Shown: in pieces, positions 24,294 to 33,023 of the stretch | Numbering within the stretch: the first letter of the stretch is position 1 | How the letters are laid out: each line of letters begins with the position of its first letter | DNA from: Flavobacteriales bacterium | GTDB taxonomy: Bacteria; Bacteroidota; Bacteroidia; Flavobacteriales_F; PHOS-HE28 | DNA: 64,000 bases | Direction of reading: 5' to 3' | Assembly: GCA_016705955.1 (NCBI GenBank) | Contig: JADJKO010000001.1 | Location: 434,001 to 498,000, forward strand | Translations under genes and position numbers: made by a program | The notes under the pieces: model-generated | Databases searched by the model: none | What the model saw: only the letters and a program-made list of their open reading frames with translations | Told to the model about the DNA's origin: nothing

Positions 24294-25670
24294 ATGTACC
24301 GCCTTGCACATAGCGCGCTTTGCCTTCTCGCCGCCACCCTCGTCGGTTGCAGCGGCTCCAAGTCGTTCTCCAAGAAGGGAACGAAGTTGGACGAAGCCGG
24401 GCTGTACGCCGAGGCAGCGGTGATGTTCGAGCAGTCGGCACAGCGCAGCGCGAAGAACGTGGATGCCAAGATCGGCCTGAAGAAGACCGGCCAAATGGTG
24501 CTGAACGACAAGCTTTCCTCGTTCTTCAAATCCGTCGCGATGGGCTCGGCCAAAGGGGACGCGGTGTCCACGTATTTGGAAGCGCGTGCCTACCAGGATC
24601 GCGTCCAACGATTGGGTGTGGTGTTGGAGATCCCCGACCACTACAAGGAGGACTTCGAGCGGGTGAAGGATGAATACCTCGTTGAGTTGTACAACGAGGG
24701 GCAGGGCTTGATGGAAAAGCAGGAGTTCAAGTCTGCGGAAGTGGTCTTCGCCAAGATCGCCCGTCTCGAACCGAACTATAAGGATGCGAGCAGCTTGCGA
24801 TCCATCGCCTTCCTGGAGCCGCTGTATCGTGCCGGCAAGGCGGATCTCACTGCCGGTGCATACCGCAAGGCCTATGGTTCATTGGATCAAGTGGTGAGCA
24901 AGGACGCCGGCTACAAGGACGCATCCGCCCTGAGACAGGAGTGCCTTACCAAAGGGCAATACACCATTGCGGTCATGCCGTTCACGGGGAGTGTGAAGCG
25001 AACGGACATTCCGCAGAAGGCACAAGCGCAGGCCATCACTGCACTCACCGAGATGCGTGATCCCTTCTTGCGCGTGGTGGATCGTGAGAACATGGAGCGC
25101 ATCCTGCAGGAACAGCGCCTGAGCCTGAGCGGTGTGGTGGATGACCAGACCGCCGTCCGTGTGGGGAACCTGATCGGTGCGCAGGCCATCCTGCTCGGCA
25201 CGGTGGCTGATTACCGTGAAGAGCCCGGGGAATTGAGGCGTAGCACGAAGGATGGTTTCGAGGCTTACCGCGTGGAGCAGATCAACAAGGAAACGGGGGA
25301 GAAGTCCTTCATCACCAAGTACCGACCTGTGCGCTACAGCGAGTACTTCCAGGAGAACAAAGCGATCATCTCCTTGAATTTCCGACTGGTCTCTTTGGAA
25401 ACAGGGGAGGTGCTGGCCAGCAAGATGGTGGACCGTGAAGTGAAGGACCACATGTACTACGCCACGTACGACGGGAATCGTGATCAGCTCTTCCCGGCAC
25501 AGAATGGTGTCGTGCATCAGAACAATGCCGCGCGGAATGAATTGCGTGGACTCTTGAACGCCCCGAAGGAGGTGAAGTCCTCTGCCACCTTGGGAGGCGA
25601 ACTGGTGCGCACGGCCACGGCGCAGGTCGCATCGGTGGTGCAAGCTGAACTGAACTCCAAGTTGCCATGA
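24294..25670 (+). CDS. CsgG-like outer-membrane lipoprotein with TPR-like region
   Basis: The 458-residue lipoprotein (lipobox TLVGC) has two parts. Residues 20-220 are helical repeats of TPR character (AGLYAEAAVMFEQSAQ, AGAYRKAYGSLDQVV). From about residue 222 a CsgG-type domain starts, with YTIAVMPFTG, an FLRVVDRENMERILQEQRL stretch and GNLIGAQAILLGTV. CsgG forms the outer-membrane secretion pore for curli; FlgO-type relatives have other envelope roles. No curli subunit gene is visible nearby. The stop overlaps the next lipoprotein gene by 4 bp. Confidence 0.8.
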   Translation: MYRLAHSALCLLAATLVGCSGSKSFSKKGTKLDEAGLYAEAAVMFEQSAQRSAKNVDAKIGLKKTGQMVLNDKLSSFFKSVAMGSAKGDAVSTYLEARAYQDRVQRLGVVLEIPDHYKEDFERVKDEYLVELYNEGQGLMEKQEFKSAEVVFAKIARLEPNYKDASSLRSIAFLEPLYRAGKADLTAGAYRKAYGSLDQVVSKDAGYKDASALRQECLTKGQYTIAVMPFTGSVKRTDIPQKAQAQAITALTEMRDPFLRVVDRENMERILQEQRLSLSGVVDDQTAVRVGNLIGAQAILLGTVADYREEPGELRRSTKDGFEAYRVEQINKETGEKSFITKYRPVRYSEYFQENKAIISLNFRLVSLETGEVLASKMVDREVKDHMYYATYDGNRDQLFPAQNGVVHQNNAARNELRGLLNAPKEVKSSATLGGELVRTATAQVASVVQAELNSKLP

Positions 25671-27058
25671 AGCGCTTGCTTCCCTTGATCGTCCTGGTCG
25701 CCATAGTAGCGTGCAAGGGCCGGCAACGAACGCCGACCGGTCCGGTGCCTGTGGAGACTACAGAGGCTCCGCGCCCGGAGTGGGTGCGGTCGCGGCCGGT
25801 GAGCAGCGCGTACTACATCGGTATCGGCTTGGCCAGCAAGGCACGCCCTGATGTCATGGAGACCGCCAAGAAGAACGCGCTGAATGATCTGGCTAGTGAG
25901 ATCAGCGTGACGGTCGAAGGCAATAGCCTGCTCTACACCTTGGACCGCAAGACCCGGTTCGATGAGTCCTTTACGAGCACTATCCGGACACGGACCAGTG
26001 AGCAGATCGAGGGATTCGAGTTGATGGATACCTGGGAGAACGGCACGGAGTACTGGACCTACTACCGGTTGTCCCGCTCTGAGCATGCACGCCTGAAAGC
26101 CGAACGGAAACAACGGGCCATCGCCAATGCCACCGATCTGTTCACTCGTGCGCGAACGAGCATCGGCGGAGGGGACCTCCGATCCGCTATGGATAGTGAT
26201 CTGCGGGCACTCATCGCCATGAAGTCCTATTGGGGCGAGAACGATGTGGTGGAGATCGATGGCAAACAAGTTCCATTGGTCAATGAGGTGTATGGTCACC
26301 TTCAGCAGATCACCTCTTCCGTACGCATCGCAGTACTTCCGGAGCGTTGTGTCCTGGAATACGGGAACCACTTCCGCCGTGAAATGCTCATCACCGCAAC
26401 CCACGTCATGGACGGTCGGACGCGCGAGCTCCCCCAATTGCCCTTACGCATTGCATACCCGGGTAGCACGGGCCCTGTGAAGGAAATGAAGAGCACTGAC
26501 ACGGAAGGGCGAACACGATCCACCGTACAACGCGTGGAGTTCGGTAAGGCGGGTATGGAGATGATCGTCGAGCCCGATCCGGCGGCCCTGGTCAGTTCCG
26601 AATTGGACAAGGACCTTGTGAAGCTCCTGCTCGCAGGACTCACGATCCCGGCAACGCGGACCCCGATCGATGTGCGCATGCCGCGCGTGTCCATGAAAAG
26701 CCAGGAGAACAACTTGGGCCAACCGGTTGGCGATGCAGGTCTTTCCGCAGTGCTTCGTGAGGAACTGACCGGTCGTGGATTCCGGTTCGTGGAAAAGGAT
26801 GCGGATGCCGATGTGATGCTCACGCTCAATTGCAGCACGCGCGCCGGTGGGGAATCGAGCGGATTCTACACGACCTATTTGGATGTGACCTATGTGTTCC
26901 GTGACCGCAAGACCCAGGAGGTGGTCCATGAAGGCACACGGCAAGGCGTAAAGGGTGTGCAATTGAATTTCGAGAAGGCAGGCCTGGATGCATACAAGAA
27001 AGCCGCGCAGGACTTGAGGAAGGACCTCGTTCCGGCCATACTTGATGCCATGCAATGA
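25667..27058 (+). CDS. LPP20-like lipoprotein, large
   Basis: A 463-residue lipoprotein (lipobox LVAIVAC). Residues 40-155 look like an LPP20/FlgP domain: PEWVRSRP, YYIGIGLASK, an AKKNALNDLASEISV helix and then TWENGTEYWTYYRLSR. The C-terminal half has a second beta-rich region ending with LDVTYVFRDRKTQEVVHEG, which is not assigned. Coupled to the CsgG-like gene by a 4-bp overlap, it probably works with it in the outer membrane or periplasm. Confidence 0.72.
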   Translation: MKRLLPLIVLVAIVACKGRQRTPTGPVPVETTEAPRPEWVRSRPVSSAYYIGIGLASKARPDVMETAKKNALNDLASEISVTVEGNSLLYTLDRKTRFDESFTSTIRTRTSEQIEGFELMDTWENGTEYWTYYRLSRSEHARLKAERKQRAIANATDLFTRARTSIGGGDLRSAMDSDLRALIAMKSYWGENDVVEIDGKQVPLVNEVYGHLQQITSSVRIAVLPERCVLEYGNHFRREMLITATHVMDGRTRELPQLPLRIAYPGSTGPVKEMKSTDTEGRTRSTVQRVEFGKAGMEMIVEPDPAALVSSELDKDLVKLLLAGLTIPATRTPIDVRMPRVSMKSQENNLGQPVGDAGLSAVLREELTGRGFRFVEKDADADVMLTLNCSTRAGGESSGFYTTYLDVTYVFRDRKTQEVVHEGTRQGVKGVQLNFEKAGLDAYKKAAQDLRKDLVPAILDAMQ

Positions 27059-27079
27059 TGGCGGCAAGCGATCACCGGT

Positions 27080-27087
27080 TAAGTTTG
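27080..27087 (+). promoter_or_regulatory. -7 box of the small LPP20-like gene
   Basis: TAAGTTTG is a perfect TAnnTTTG box and lies 82 nt before ATG 27170. The predicted leader contains a 6-bp hairpin (ACAGGG and CCCTGT, 27114-27130). The gene may thus be expressed separately from the CsgG-like pair upstream. Confidence 0.5.
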
Positions 27088-27169
27088 GCACGCGATCGGC
27101 AAATCCACCTGCAACAGGGAACAACCCTGTGAATGAAACAAACGCCAACGCCTGGCTAAGGCGCAACAC

Positions 27170-27766
27170 ATGAAAACCTTGATGACCCCCCGTTCACTTT
27201 CGATCCTGATGACCGCTGCGATGCTCGCGGTAGCAGTGACCGGTTGCAAGAGCAAGAAAAAGGCTGCTGAAGCCGCCCCTCCTCCTTCCGGTGAGGTCGA
27301 GGTGAAAGTCGAATGTTCCGGCCCGGAGTTCTTCACGGACAACAAAGTCTTCCGTGCCAACGCCTTGGGCGAAAGCATGGACCAAGCCACGGCCAAGAAG
27401 AAAGCGATGAGCAACGCCCGTGCTGATCTGGCCGCTGCGATCAACACCCGTGTCAAAGCGGTGGTCGATAACTATGTGAACAGCCGCGAGATGCAGAACC
27501 GGGAGGAAGTGGGCGAGCGTTATGAGTCCTTGGCCCGCGAAGTGGTGGACCAACAGCTCACCGGTGTGAAGACCATCTGCGAGAAGACCATGCGTGTTAG
27601 CGCGACCGGCAACTACAAGACCTACGTGGCCATCGAACTCAGCGCTCAGGAACTGCTCTCGGCATACAATGAGCGCCTGAGCAGCGACGAACGCCTCCGC
27701 GTCGATTACGACTACGAGAAGTTCAAGGAGACCTTCGAGAAGGAAATGGAGCAGATGAAGAAGTAA
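27170..27766 (+). CDS. LPP20-like lipoprotein, small
   Basis: A 198-residue lipoprotein (lipobox AVTGC followed by a Lys/Ala/Pro linker). The LPP20-type body includes FRANALGESMDQATAKKKAM, a long helix AMSNARADLAAAINTRV and the strand GNYKTYVAIELSAQEL. It ends in a charged coil. It is related in outline to the N-terminal half of the preceding LPP20-like protein. Its own promoter and a terminator hairpin after it suggest an independent transcript. Confidence 0.72.
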   Translation: MKTLMTPRSLSILMTAAMLAVAVTGCKSKKKAAEAAPPPSGEVEVKVECSGPEFFTDNKVFRANALGESMDQATAKKKAMSNARADLAAAINTRVKAVVDNYVNSREMQNREEVGERYESLAREVVDQQLTGVKTICEKTMRVSATGNYKTYVAIELSAQELLSAYNERLSSDERLRVDYDYEKFKETFEKEMEQMKK

Positions 27767-27786
27767 GGTCCACACGGGATCCGAAT

Positions 27787-27814
27787 GAAGCCCTCGGCGC
27801 AAGCTGGGGGCTTC
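27787..27814 (+). terminator. Terminator-like hairpin after the LPP20 cluster
   Basis: The arms AAGCCCTCGGC and GCTGGGGGCTT pair over 11 bp with two G-U wobbles, around a GCAA tetraloop. They are followed by a weak T-rich stretch. It ends the lipoprotein cluster before the DUF423 gene. Confidence 0.6.
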
Positions 27815-27840
27815 ACGTTCCACGGCACACCTTTGCACCC

Positions 27841-28228
27841 ATGAAGGATCGTTCATTGGTCATCGGATCGGGTGCCTTGCTCACGGCTGTGGTCCTGGGC
27901 GCATTCGGGGCACATGCACTGAAGAGCCGCCTTGATGCGAATGATCTGGCGGTCTGGCGCACTGGGGTGGAGTACCAGTTCTATCACGGGATCGGCCTCC
28001 TGCTGATCGGCGGGCTGCGAGCGCATCGGGGCCTCTGCTGTCCGGTGGGCAGGACGGTGCCTCTTGTTCGGGATCGTGCTGTTCAGCGGCTCACTCTATT
28101 TATTGAGTACCAAGGATTTGATGGGGAACACGGAGTGGATCCGATGGATAGGGCCGATCACACCATTGGGCGGAGCGTTGTTCATTGCCGGATGGGCGAT
28201 CGTTCTTCGATCAGCACTGCGTCGTTGA
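27841..28228 (+). pseudogene. DUF423 family membrane protein, single-base frameshift
   Basis: The first part encodes the DUF423 N-terminus, from GALLTAVVLGAFGAHALK to FYHGIGLLLIGGL. After about 28010 the family sequence continues one frame over, with RWAGRCLLFGIVLFSGSLYL then WIGPITPLGGALFIAGWAIV, and stops at 28226-28228. One extra base (or two missing) between about 28010 and 28030 explains this; the corrected protein is 128 residues, the family size. DUF423 proteins are small inner-membrane proteins of unknown role. The unshifted frame runs into pckA and makes a false 688-residue fusion. Confidence 0.8.
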
Positions 28229-28260
28229 TGATCGACAGGTTCCTTCTTGACCGAAGACCC

Positions 28261-28268
28261 TACTTTTG
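28261..28268 (+). promoter_or_regulatory. -7 box of pckA
   Basis: TACTTTTG is a perfect TAnnTTTG box. It ends 25 nt before the pckA ATG at 28294, giving a short leader. Confidence 0.6.
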
Positions 28269-28293
28269 GCGTCCAATTCCAATCCACAGGAAC

Positions 28294-29907
28294 ATGAAAG
28301 AGTTCGGTAACAAACCGAAGAAGGCGGACCTTTCCAGCATCGGACTGGGCCGTGTAGGAGACATCTACTGGAACCTTGAACCAGCCGAGCTGGTGGAGCA
28401 CACCATCGTGAACGGCCAAGGTGCGCTCGCCGATTCAGGTGCGCTCGCCATCGAGACCGGTGAGTTCACTGGCAGGAGCCCCAAGGACAAGTTCACGGTG
28501 AAGGATGCCAAGACGGAGAACACCGTGTGGTGGGGTGATGTGAACTTCCCGATCGGTGCGGCAGAGTTCGATCGACTGCATGAATTGATGGCCGCGTACT
28601 TGATCGGTCGAGAGGTCTATGTGAAGGATGCGTACGCCTGCGCCGACCCCGTTTACCGGATGAACATCCGCGTGGTGGCCGAGTTCCCGTACAGCGCGAT
28701 GTTCGCCGGGAACATGTTCCTGCGCCCGACCTCAGCGGAACTCGATGAGTTCACGCCGGAGTGGACGATCATCTGTGCGCCGGACTTCATGGCCAACGGA
28801 AAGAAGGATGGCGTGCGCCAGCACAATTTCGCGGCGATCGACTTCAGCAGGAAGATGATCCTGATCGGTGGCACCGGATATACCGGGGAGATCAAGAAGG
28901 GCATCTTCACCGTACTGAACTACGTACTGCCACAGGAGCGGGGAGTGTTGAGCATGCACTGTAGCGCTAACATCGGAGAAGGCGGTGACACGGCTGTATT
29001 CTTCGGGCTGAGCGGCACAGGGAAGACCACACTGAGTGCTGATCCGGACCGTCGCCTCATCGGTGACGATGAACACGGCTGGAGTGATATGGGGGTATTC
29101 AACTTCGAAGGAGGATGCTATGCGAAGTGCATCGACCTGAGTGCCGAGAAGGAGCCCCAGATCTGGCAAGCCATCAAGTTCGGCGCGATCCTGGAGAATA
29201 TCGTCTTCAAAGGAGAAACCTCCGAGGTGGATTTCACGGACAGCAGCAAGACGGAGAACACGCGAGTGAGCTACCCCATCGACTACATCGATAACATCGC
29301 CGTGCCCAGCACAGGCGGGCACCCGAAGAACATCTTCTTCCTCACCTGCGATGCGTATGGTGTGCTTCCGCCGATCAGCAAGCTCACGCCGGGTCAGGCG
29401 ATGTATCATTTCATCAGTGGTTACACAGCCAAGGTGGCCGGTACGGAGGCTGGTGTGACGGAGCCGCAAAGCACGTTCTCCGCATGTTTCGGCAAAGCCT
29501 TTCTTGCCTTGCATCCCGCCAAGTACGCGGACATGCTCGGCGAGCGGATGAGAAAGCACAACGTGCGCGTGTGGTTGGTGAATACCGGCTGGAGCGGCGG
29601 TGCTTACGGAACCGGTGAGCGGATGAAGTTGAAGTTCACGCGTGCCATGATCGGTGCGGCCCTGCGCGGCGAACTTGACAAGGTGGAGTACATGGAGCAT
29701 CCGGTGTTCGGGGTGAGCTACCCGGCCTCGTGCCCGGAAGTGCCGAACGGGATCCTGGATCCGCGCAGCACATGGACGGACAAGAACGCATACGACGCGA
29801 CTGCGGACAAGCTGGCGAAACAATTCAACGACAATTTCGCCAAGTATGCCGAAGGTTGCAGCGCTGAAACACTTGCTGCCGCGCCTCGTTCCGCAGTGAA
29901 AGCTTGA
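28294..29907 (+). CDS. pckA: Phosphoenolpyruvate carboxykinase (ATP)
   Basis: PckA converts oxaloacetate and ATP to phosphoenolpyruvate, the entry to gluconeogenesis. The 537-residue protein has the family length. Landmarks are GEFTGRSPKDKF near residue 55, the P-loop FGLSGTGKTTLSADP near 240, the metal site GDDEHGW and NTGWSGGAYGTGERM near 430. ATG 28294 has its own promoter box and gives the known N-terminus. The longer frame from 27841 is an artefact of the DUF423 frameshift. Confidence 0.97.
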   Translation: MKEFGNKPKKADLSSIGLGRVGDIYWNLEPAELVEHTIVNGQGALADSGALAIETGEFTGRSPKDKFTVKDAKTENTVWWGDVNFPIGAAEFDRLHELMAAYLIGREVYVKDAYACADPVYRMNIRVVAEFPYSAMFAGNMFLRPTSAELDEFTPEWTIICAPDFMANGKKDGVRQHNFAAIDFSRKMILIGGTGYTGEIKKGIFTVLNYVLPQERGVLSMHCSANIGEGGDTAVFFGLSGTGKTTLSADPDRRLIGDDEHGWSDMGVFNFEGGCYAKCIDLSAEKEPQIWQAIKFGAILENIVFKGETSEVDFTDSSKTENTRVSYPIDYIDNIAVPSTGGHPKNIFFLTCDAYGVLPPISKLTPGQAMYHFISGYTAKVAGTEAGVTEPQSTFSACFGKAFLALHPAKYADMLGERMRKHNVRVWLVNTGWSGGAYGTGERMKLKFTRAMIGAALRGELDKVEYMEHPVFGVSYPASCPEVPNGILDPRSTWTDKNAYDATADKLAKQFNDNFAKYAEGCSAETLAAAPRSAVKA

Positions 29908-29932
29908 TCGGAAGGGATCATATGTACGTGAC

Positions 29933-29960
29933 AAGCCCTCTCCGAACTTGGAGGGGGCTT
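29933..29960 (+). terminator. Rho-independent terminator of pckA
   Basis: AAGCCCTCTCC and GGAGGGGGCTT pair over 11 bp (one wobble) around a GAACTT loop, followed by GCTCTTTG. It lies 25 bp after the pckA stop. Confidence 0.7.
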
Positions 29961-29995
29961 GCTCTTTGCAATGTTCGCGGATGATGGGTCATTGA

Positions 29996-31462
29996 ATGAA
30001 TAGCAGCAGGTTCTCTTCGATCGGTGCATTGCTGTGCGGCGTCCTGTTCGCTATCGTCACTGTTGGACAGAACGGGCAAGGTTCGGCATTGATCTACCCG
30101 GAACGATTGCGTGCCGATGTGGAATACTTCCGCAAGGTCATCCATGGGACGCACCCGGATCCGTACAGGTATTGTACGAAAGAGGAGTTGGATCAAGTCT
30201 TCATGGCCGTCTTGGATTCCGTTTCGCGGCCGATGACGCGAGAACAATTCCTGTTCACGCTCCTGCCCGTCTTCCATCGGATCGGTGACGCTCGCTTGGC
30301 CCCTCGCTTGGATGAGGCTACGGAGGATCGGCTGAAACGGCATGTATCCCTGCTTCCGTTGCGTGTCAGGGTACTTGATGAGGGCCTATATCTGGACGAG
30401 GAATTGAAGGGGTTCCAAAGTTTCAGTCCCGGCAGCCGGATCCTTTCCGTGAACGGGATCGAAGCGGAACAGATGCTAGCTGACCTCGGTCGCTGGGTCG
30501 TGACGGATGGAGCCAATGAGAGCCTCCGGACACGACTCGTGGAACGGGATTTCCACGTGCTGTTCGCAATGACGTATGGAGCTTCTGAGAGCTATGTGGT
30601 GGAGGTGATGACACCGGATCGGGAACGAGCGAAGGTCACGATCACAGGGCTGACCGGAGAGGAGATCGAGCGCTCGCGGAAACCTGTCGGACCCGAATTG
30701 CAGCCCTGGCGATCGAAATGGGAGAATGACAATTCCACGTTGTGGTTTGTCATGCGCTCCTTGACGCGAGCCGATCTCGGCCGCTCGAAACGGTCCGTGT
30801 CAAAGGCCATCGACCGTATGCTGGCTGAATTGGAACAGGAAGGTGCCAAGACCCTGGTGATCGACCTCCGCGGAACACAAGGTGGGGACCCGGAAGTGGC
30901 CTCGCAGGTCTTCGCCGCCATCGCCATGGCCCCGTTCAAGTTGTTCCAAGCAATGACAACGAGGCACGTCACGGCTACCAATGGGGAGTTCGCCATTGTC
31001 GCACCCGACGATCATTATGCCTCCGTGAAGGACTTCGAGTTCCCGAGATCCGAGGACGTAGCAGCGCTTCGTCCTGGTGATGACCGGCTTCGGTTGGTCC
31101 AACCTCATGCAAAGGCTTTTCAGGGCAAGGTCTATGTGGTCTGTGATGGCGCCACACGGGATGTCGCGGCGGCCTTCGTGATGCTCGGTCGCCGGCAGGG
31201 ACGTGTGCGTGTGGTGGGAGAGGAGACGGGGAGCAATGCCGCGAGTTTCACGAGCGGTGAGGAATTGCATGTGGTCGCCGCCAATTCAGGGCTTCGGTTG
31301 GACATTCCCTTGGTCCGGTCGGTTCCAGCGGGAGAACCGTCGGGACCATCGGACAGGGGTGAGATGCCACATCACAGGGCTACCGAGCGACCGTGGGGGA
31401 TCGCCAAGGGGAAGGACACGATACGATCGGCCCTTCTTGAGATGATCCGTGAGTTGCAATGA
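29996..31462 (+). CDS. S41 peptidase-like exported protein, apparently lacking the catalytic serine
   Basis: A 488-residue protein with a signal peptide (core IGALLCGVLFAIVTVG). The N-terminal helical part and PDZ-like segment (residues 40-190) and the core resemble C-terminal-processing peptidases: KTLVIDLRGTQGGDPEVASQ near 283 and RVRVVGEETGSNAASF near 403. Where S41 enzymes have a Ser followed by small residues after the VYV strand, this protein reads VYVVCDGATRDVAAAF, so Arg-Asp replaces the nucleophile region. It may be a non-catalytic relative. It overlaps the substrate-binding lipoprotein gene by 4 bp. Confidence 0.68.
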   Translation: MNSSRFSSIGALLCGVLFAIVTVGQNGQGSALIYPERLRADVEYFRKVIHGTHPDPYRYCTKEELDQVFMAVLDSVSRPMTREQFLFTLLPVFHRIGDARLAPRLDEATEDRLKRHVSLLPLRVRVLDEGLYLDEELKGFQSFSPGSRILSVNGIEAEQMLADLGRWVVTDGANESLRTRLVERDFHVLFAMTYGASESYVVEVMTPDRERAKVTITGLTGEEIERSRKPVGPELQPWRSKWENDNSTLWFVMRSLTRADLGRSKRSVSKAIDRMLAELEQEGAKTLVIDLRGTQGGDPEVASQVFAAIAMAPFKLFQAMTTRHVTATNGEFAIVAPDDHYASVKDFEFPRSEDVAALRPGDDRLRLVQPHAKAFQGKVYVVCDGATRDVAAAFVMLGRRQGRVRVVGEETGSNAASFTSGEELHVVAANSGLRLDIPLVRSVPAGEPSGPSDRGEMPHHRATERPWGIAKGKDTIRSALLEMIRELQ

Positions 31463-32556
31463 GGACATTTGCTGTGCTGATCGTATCGGCATGCATCGGT
31501 GCGTGTACCGAGCGGCCAGTGATCACTGCGGAGAAGTGGGCCGCAACCGATAATGATCACGCCGAACATTTCGCGATCCTTCGTCGCGGCGATGAAAGGA
31601 TGTTGCTGGTCTTCGGCCCGGGTGGTCGCCAGGATACCATCGGGCGCTATCATCTGCGAGGGCATGACAAGCCAACTGACGATGCGACGTTCACAGCATT
31701 ACCGGATCCGGATCGGATCGCAGTAATGAGTTCGACGCACTTGGTCTACATCAGGGCGCTTGATCTTGTGAATAGGATTGTCGGTGTGAGCGGAACCGAT
31801 CGTGTGCGCGATCCTGTGGTTCGCGGCTTCATCCGGGAAGGATCGATCCGCGAGGTCGGCTCTGCGGATGGCGTGGATCGTGAGAAGCTGTTGGCTGTTC
31901 ATGCGCAAGTCGTCCTCGACCATCCTTTCGGACGCGCTTCGCGCAGCGCGGCCATGGAAGGGATCGTACACATCGAGATCACGGAATACTTGGAGGAACA
32001 CCCACTCGGACGCGCGGAATGGATCCGCTTCTTCGGTGTGTTATTCGATCGGGAGCGGACGGCGGACAGCCTTTACGAAGCCATTGCAACGCGATACGTG
32101 AATGCGTTGATCATCGACACCGGTGCGCCGCGTCCGAGGGTCTTCTTCGGCAGTCATTGGCAGGGGCAATGGTATGTGCCACCGGGGAACAGCTACATGG
32201 CCCGACTGATCGAAGACGCGGGAGGGATCTATGCCTTCGCGGACAGGAAGGAGGCGGGGAACATTGCTGTGGATGTGGAGACCGTGATCACCGAAGGGCG
32301 CAAAGCGGATCGCTTCGGCGTGATCATCGGCAACGGTGGGAAGCCCACAGCGGACTTGATCGCCGGTGGCGACCGACGGATCGCATCACTTCCGTCCGTT
32401 CAGAAGGGCAGCTTCGTGCTCGACTCCGAGATCTCGGACATTTTCGGCCAAGCCCTGCTAGAGCCGGATATCCTACTCCATGATCTTGCGTGTGTGATCG
32501 ACCCGGATCGCTGTGGCGATCGTCCGCTTCGCTATGTCCAGCGCGTTGTTCAATAG
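31459..32556 (+). CDS. ABC transporter substrate-binding lipoprotein, BtuF/FecB type
   Basis: A 365-residue lipoprotein (lipobox CIGAC). Its body fits PF01497 periplasmic binding proteins for cobalamin, haem or ferric siderophores: DRIAVMSSTHLVYIRALDLVNRIVGV near residue 88, a rigid helix with REKLLAVHAQVVLD near 138 and the two-lobed closing FFGSHWQGQWYVPPGNSYMARLIEDAGG near 226 onward. No permease or ATPase gene is adjacent. The overlap with the S41-like gene upstream suggests joint expression. Confidence 0.78.
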   Translation: MRTFAVLIVSACIGACTERPVITAEKWAATDNDHAEHFAILRRGDERMLLVFGPGGRQDTIGRYHLRGHDKPTDDATFTALPDPDRIAVMSSTHLVYIRALDLVNRIVGVSGTDRVRDPVVRGFIREGSIREVGSADGVDREKLLAVHAQVVLDHPFGRASRSAAMEGIVHIEITEYLEEHPLGRAEWIRFFGVLFDRERTADSLYEAIATRYVNALIIDTGAPRPRVFFGSHWQGQWYVPPGNSYMARLIEDAGGIYAFADRKEAGNIAVDVETVITEGRKADRFGVIIGNGGKPTADLIAGGDRRIASLPSVQKGSFVLDSEISDIFGQALLEPDILLHDLACVIDPDRCGDRPLRYVQRVVQ

Positions 32557-33023
32557 GGGATCCCCAGCCTGCGGTAGATGAAACCCATCAACCACGCCGG
32601 CCCGATCATGAGGAATTGCAGGTCGTGCAGGAAGCTCGGCTTCTTGCCTTCGATCTTATGCCCGATGAACTGGCCGATCCACGCCGCGACGAACAATACG
32701 GTGCAGATGGCCCACAGCGGCCACGGAGCATGATCCTGCAAGTACTTGCTCAGTGCGAGGCAGGCGTAGCTCCAGATCGCCATGCCGATGGTCAAGGGAA
32801 TGGACCGCGGTAGATAGAAGCCGAGAAGGGCCGAACCGATCATCAGCTTGGCCCAAGGCACCCTTCCGACATAAGGCAGTTCATACGGAGGAATGCTTGC
32901 CAGCAGACCTACTACACAGAAGAAGATCGTCGGCACGCAGATCCAATGGATCAACTTGTTCGTGGCGTTCCGGTGGCTTTCACCATACCGATCGAACCAC
33001 TGTTGAATGCTACGTGTTGCCAT
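32550..33023 (-). CDS. Mpo1-like (DUF962) membrane protein
   Basis: A 157-residue protein with about four membrane segments. It begins with the family signature SIQQWFDRYGESHRNATNKLIHWICVP, whose His residues match the iron-binding His of yeast Mpo1, a 2-hydroxy fatty acid dioxygenase. A second cluster is IGQFIGHKIEGKKPSF near 113. Oxidation of a 2-hydroxy acid is the likely reaction by homology. It overlaps DinB by 14 bp upstream and the convergent binding-protein gene by 7 bp. Confidence 0.85.
   Translation of the reverse strand: MATRSIQQWFDRYGESHRNATNKLIHWICVPTIFFCVVGLLASIPPYELPYVGRVPWAKLMIGSALLGFYLPRSIPLTIGMAIWSYACLALSKYLQDHAPWPLWAICTVLFVAAWIGQFIGHKIEGKKPSFLHDLQFLMIGPAWLMGFIYRRLGIPY

Noticed and set aside
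27841..29907. A 688-residue DUF423-PckA fusion protein
   Set aside because: The DUF423 C-terminus is found in the neighbouring frame with its own stop, and pckA has its own promoter box and normal start at 28294. The fusion is produced by a one-base indel.
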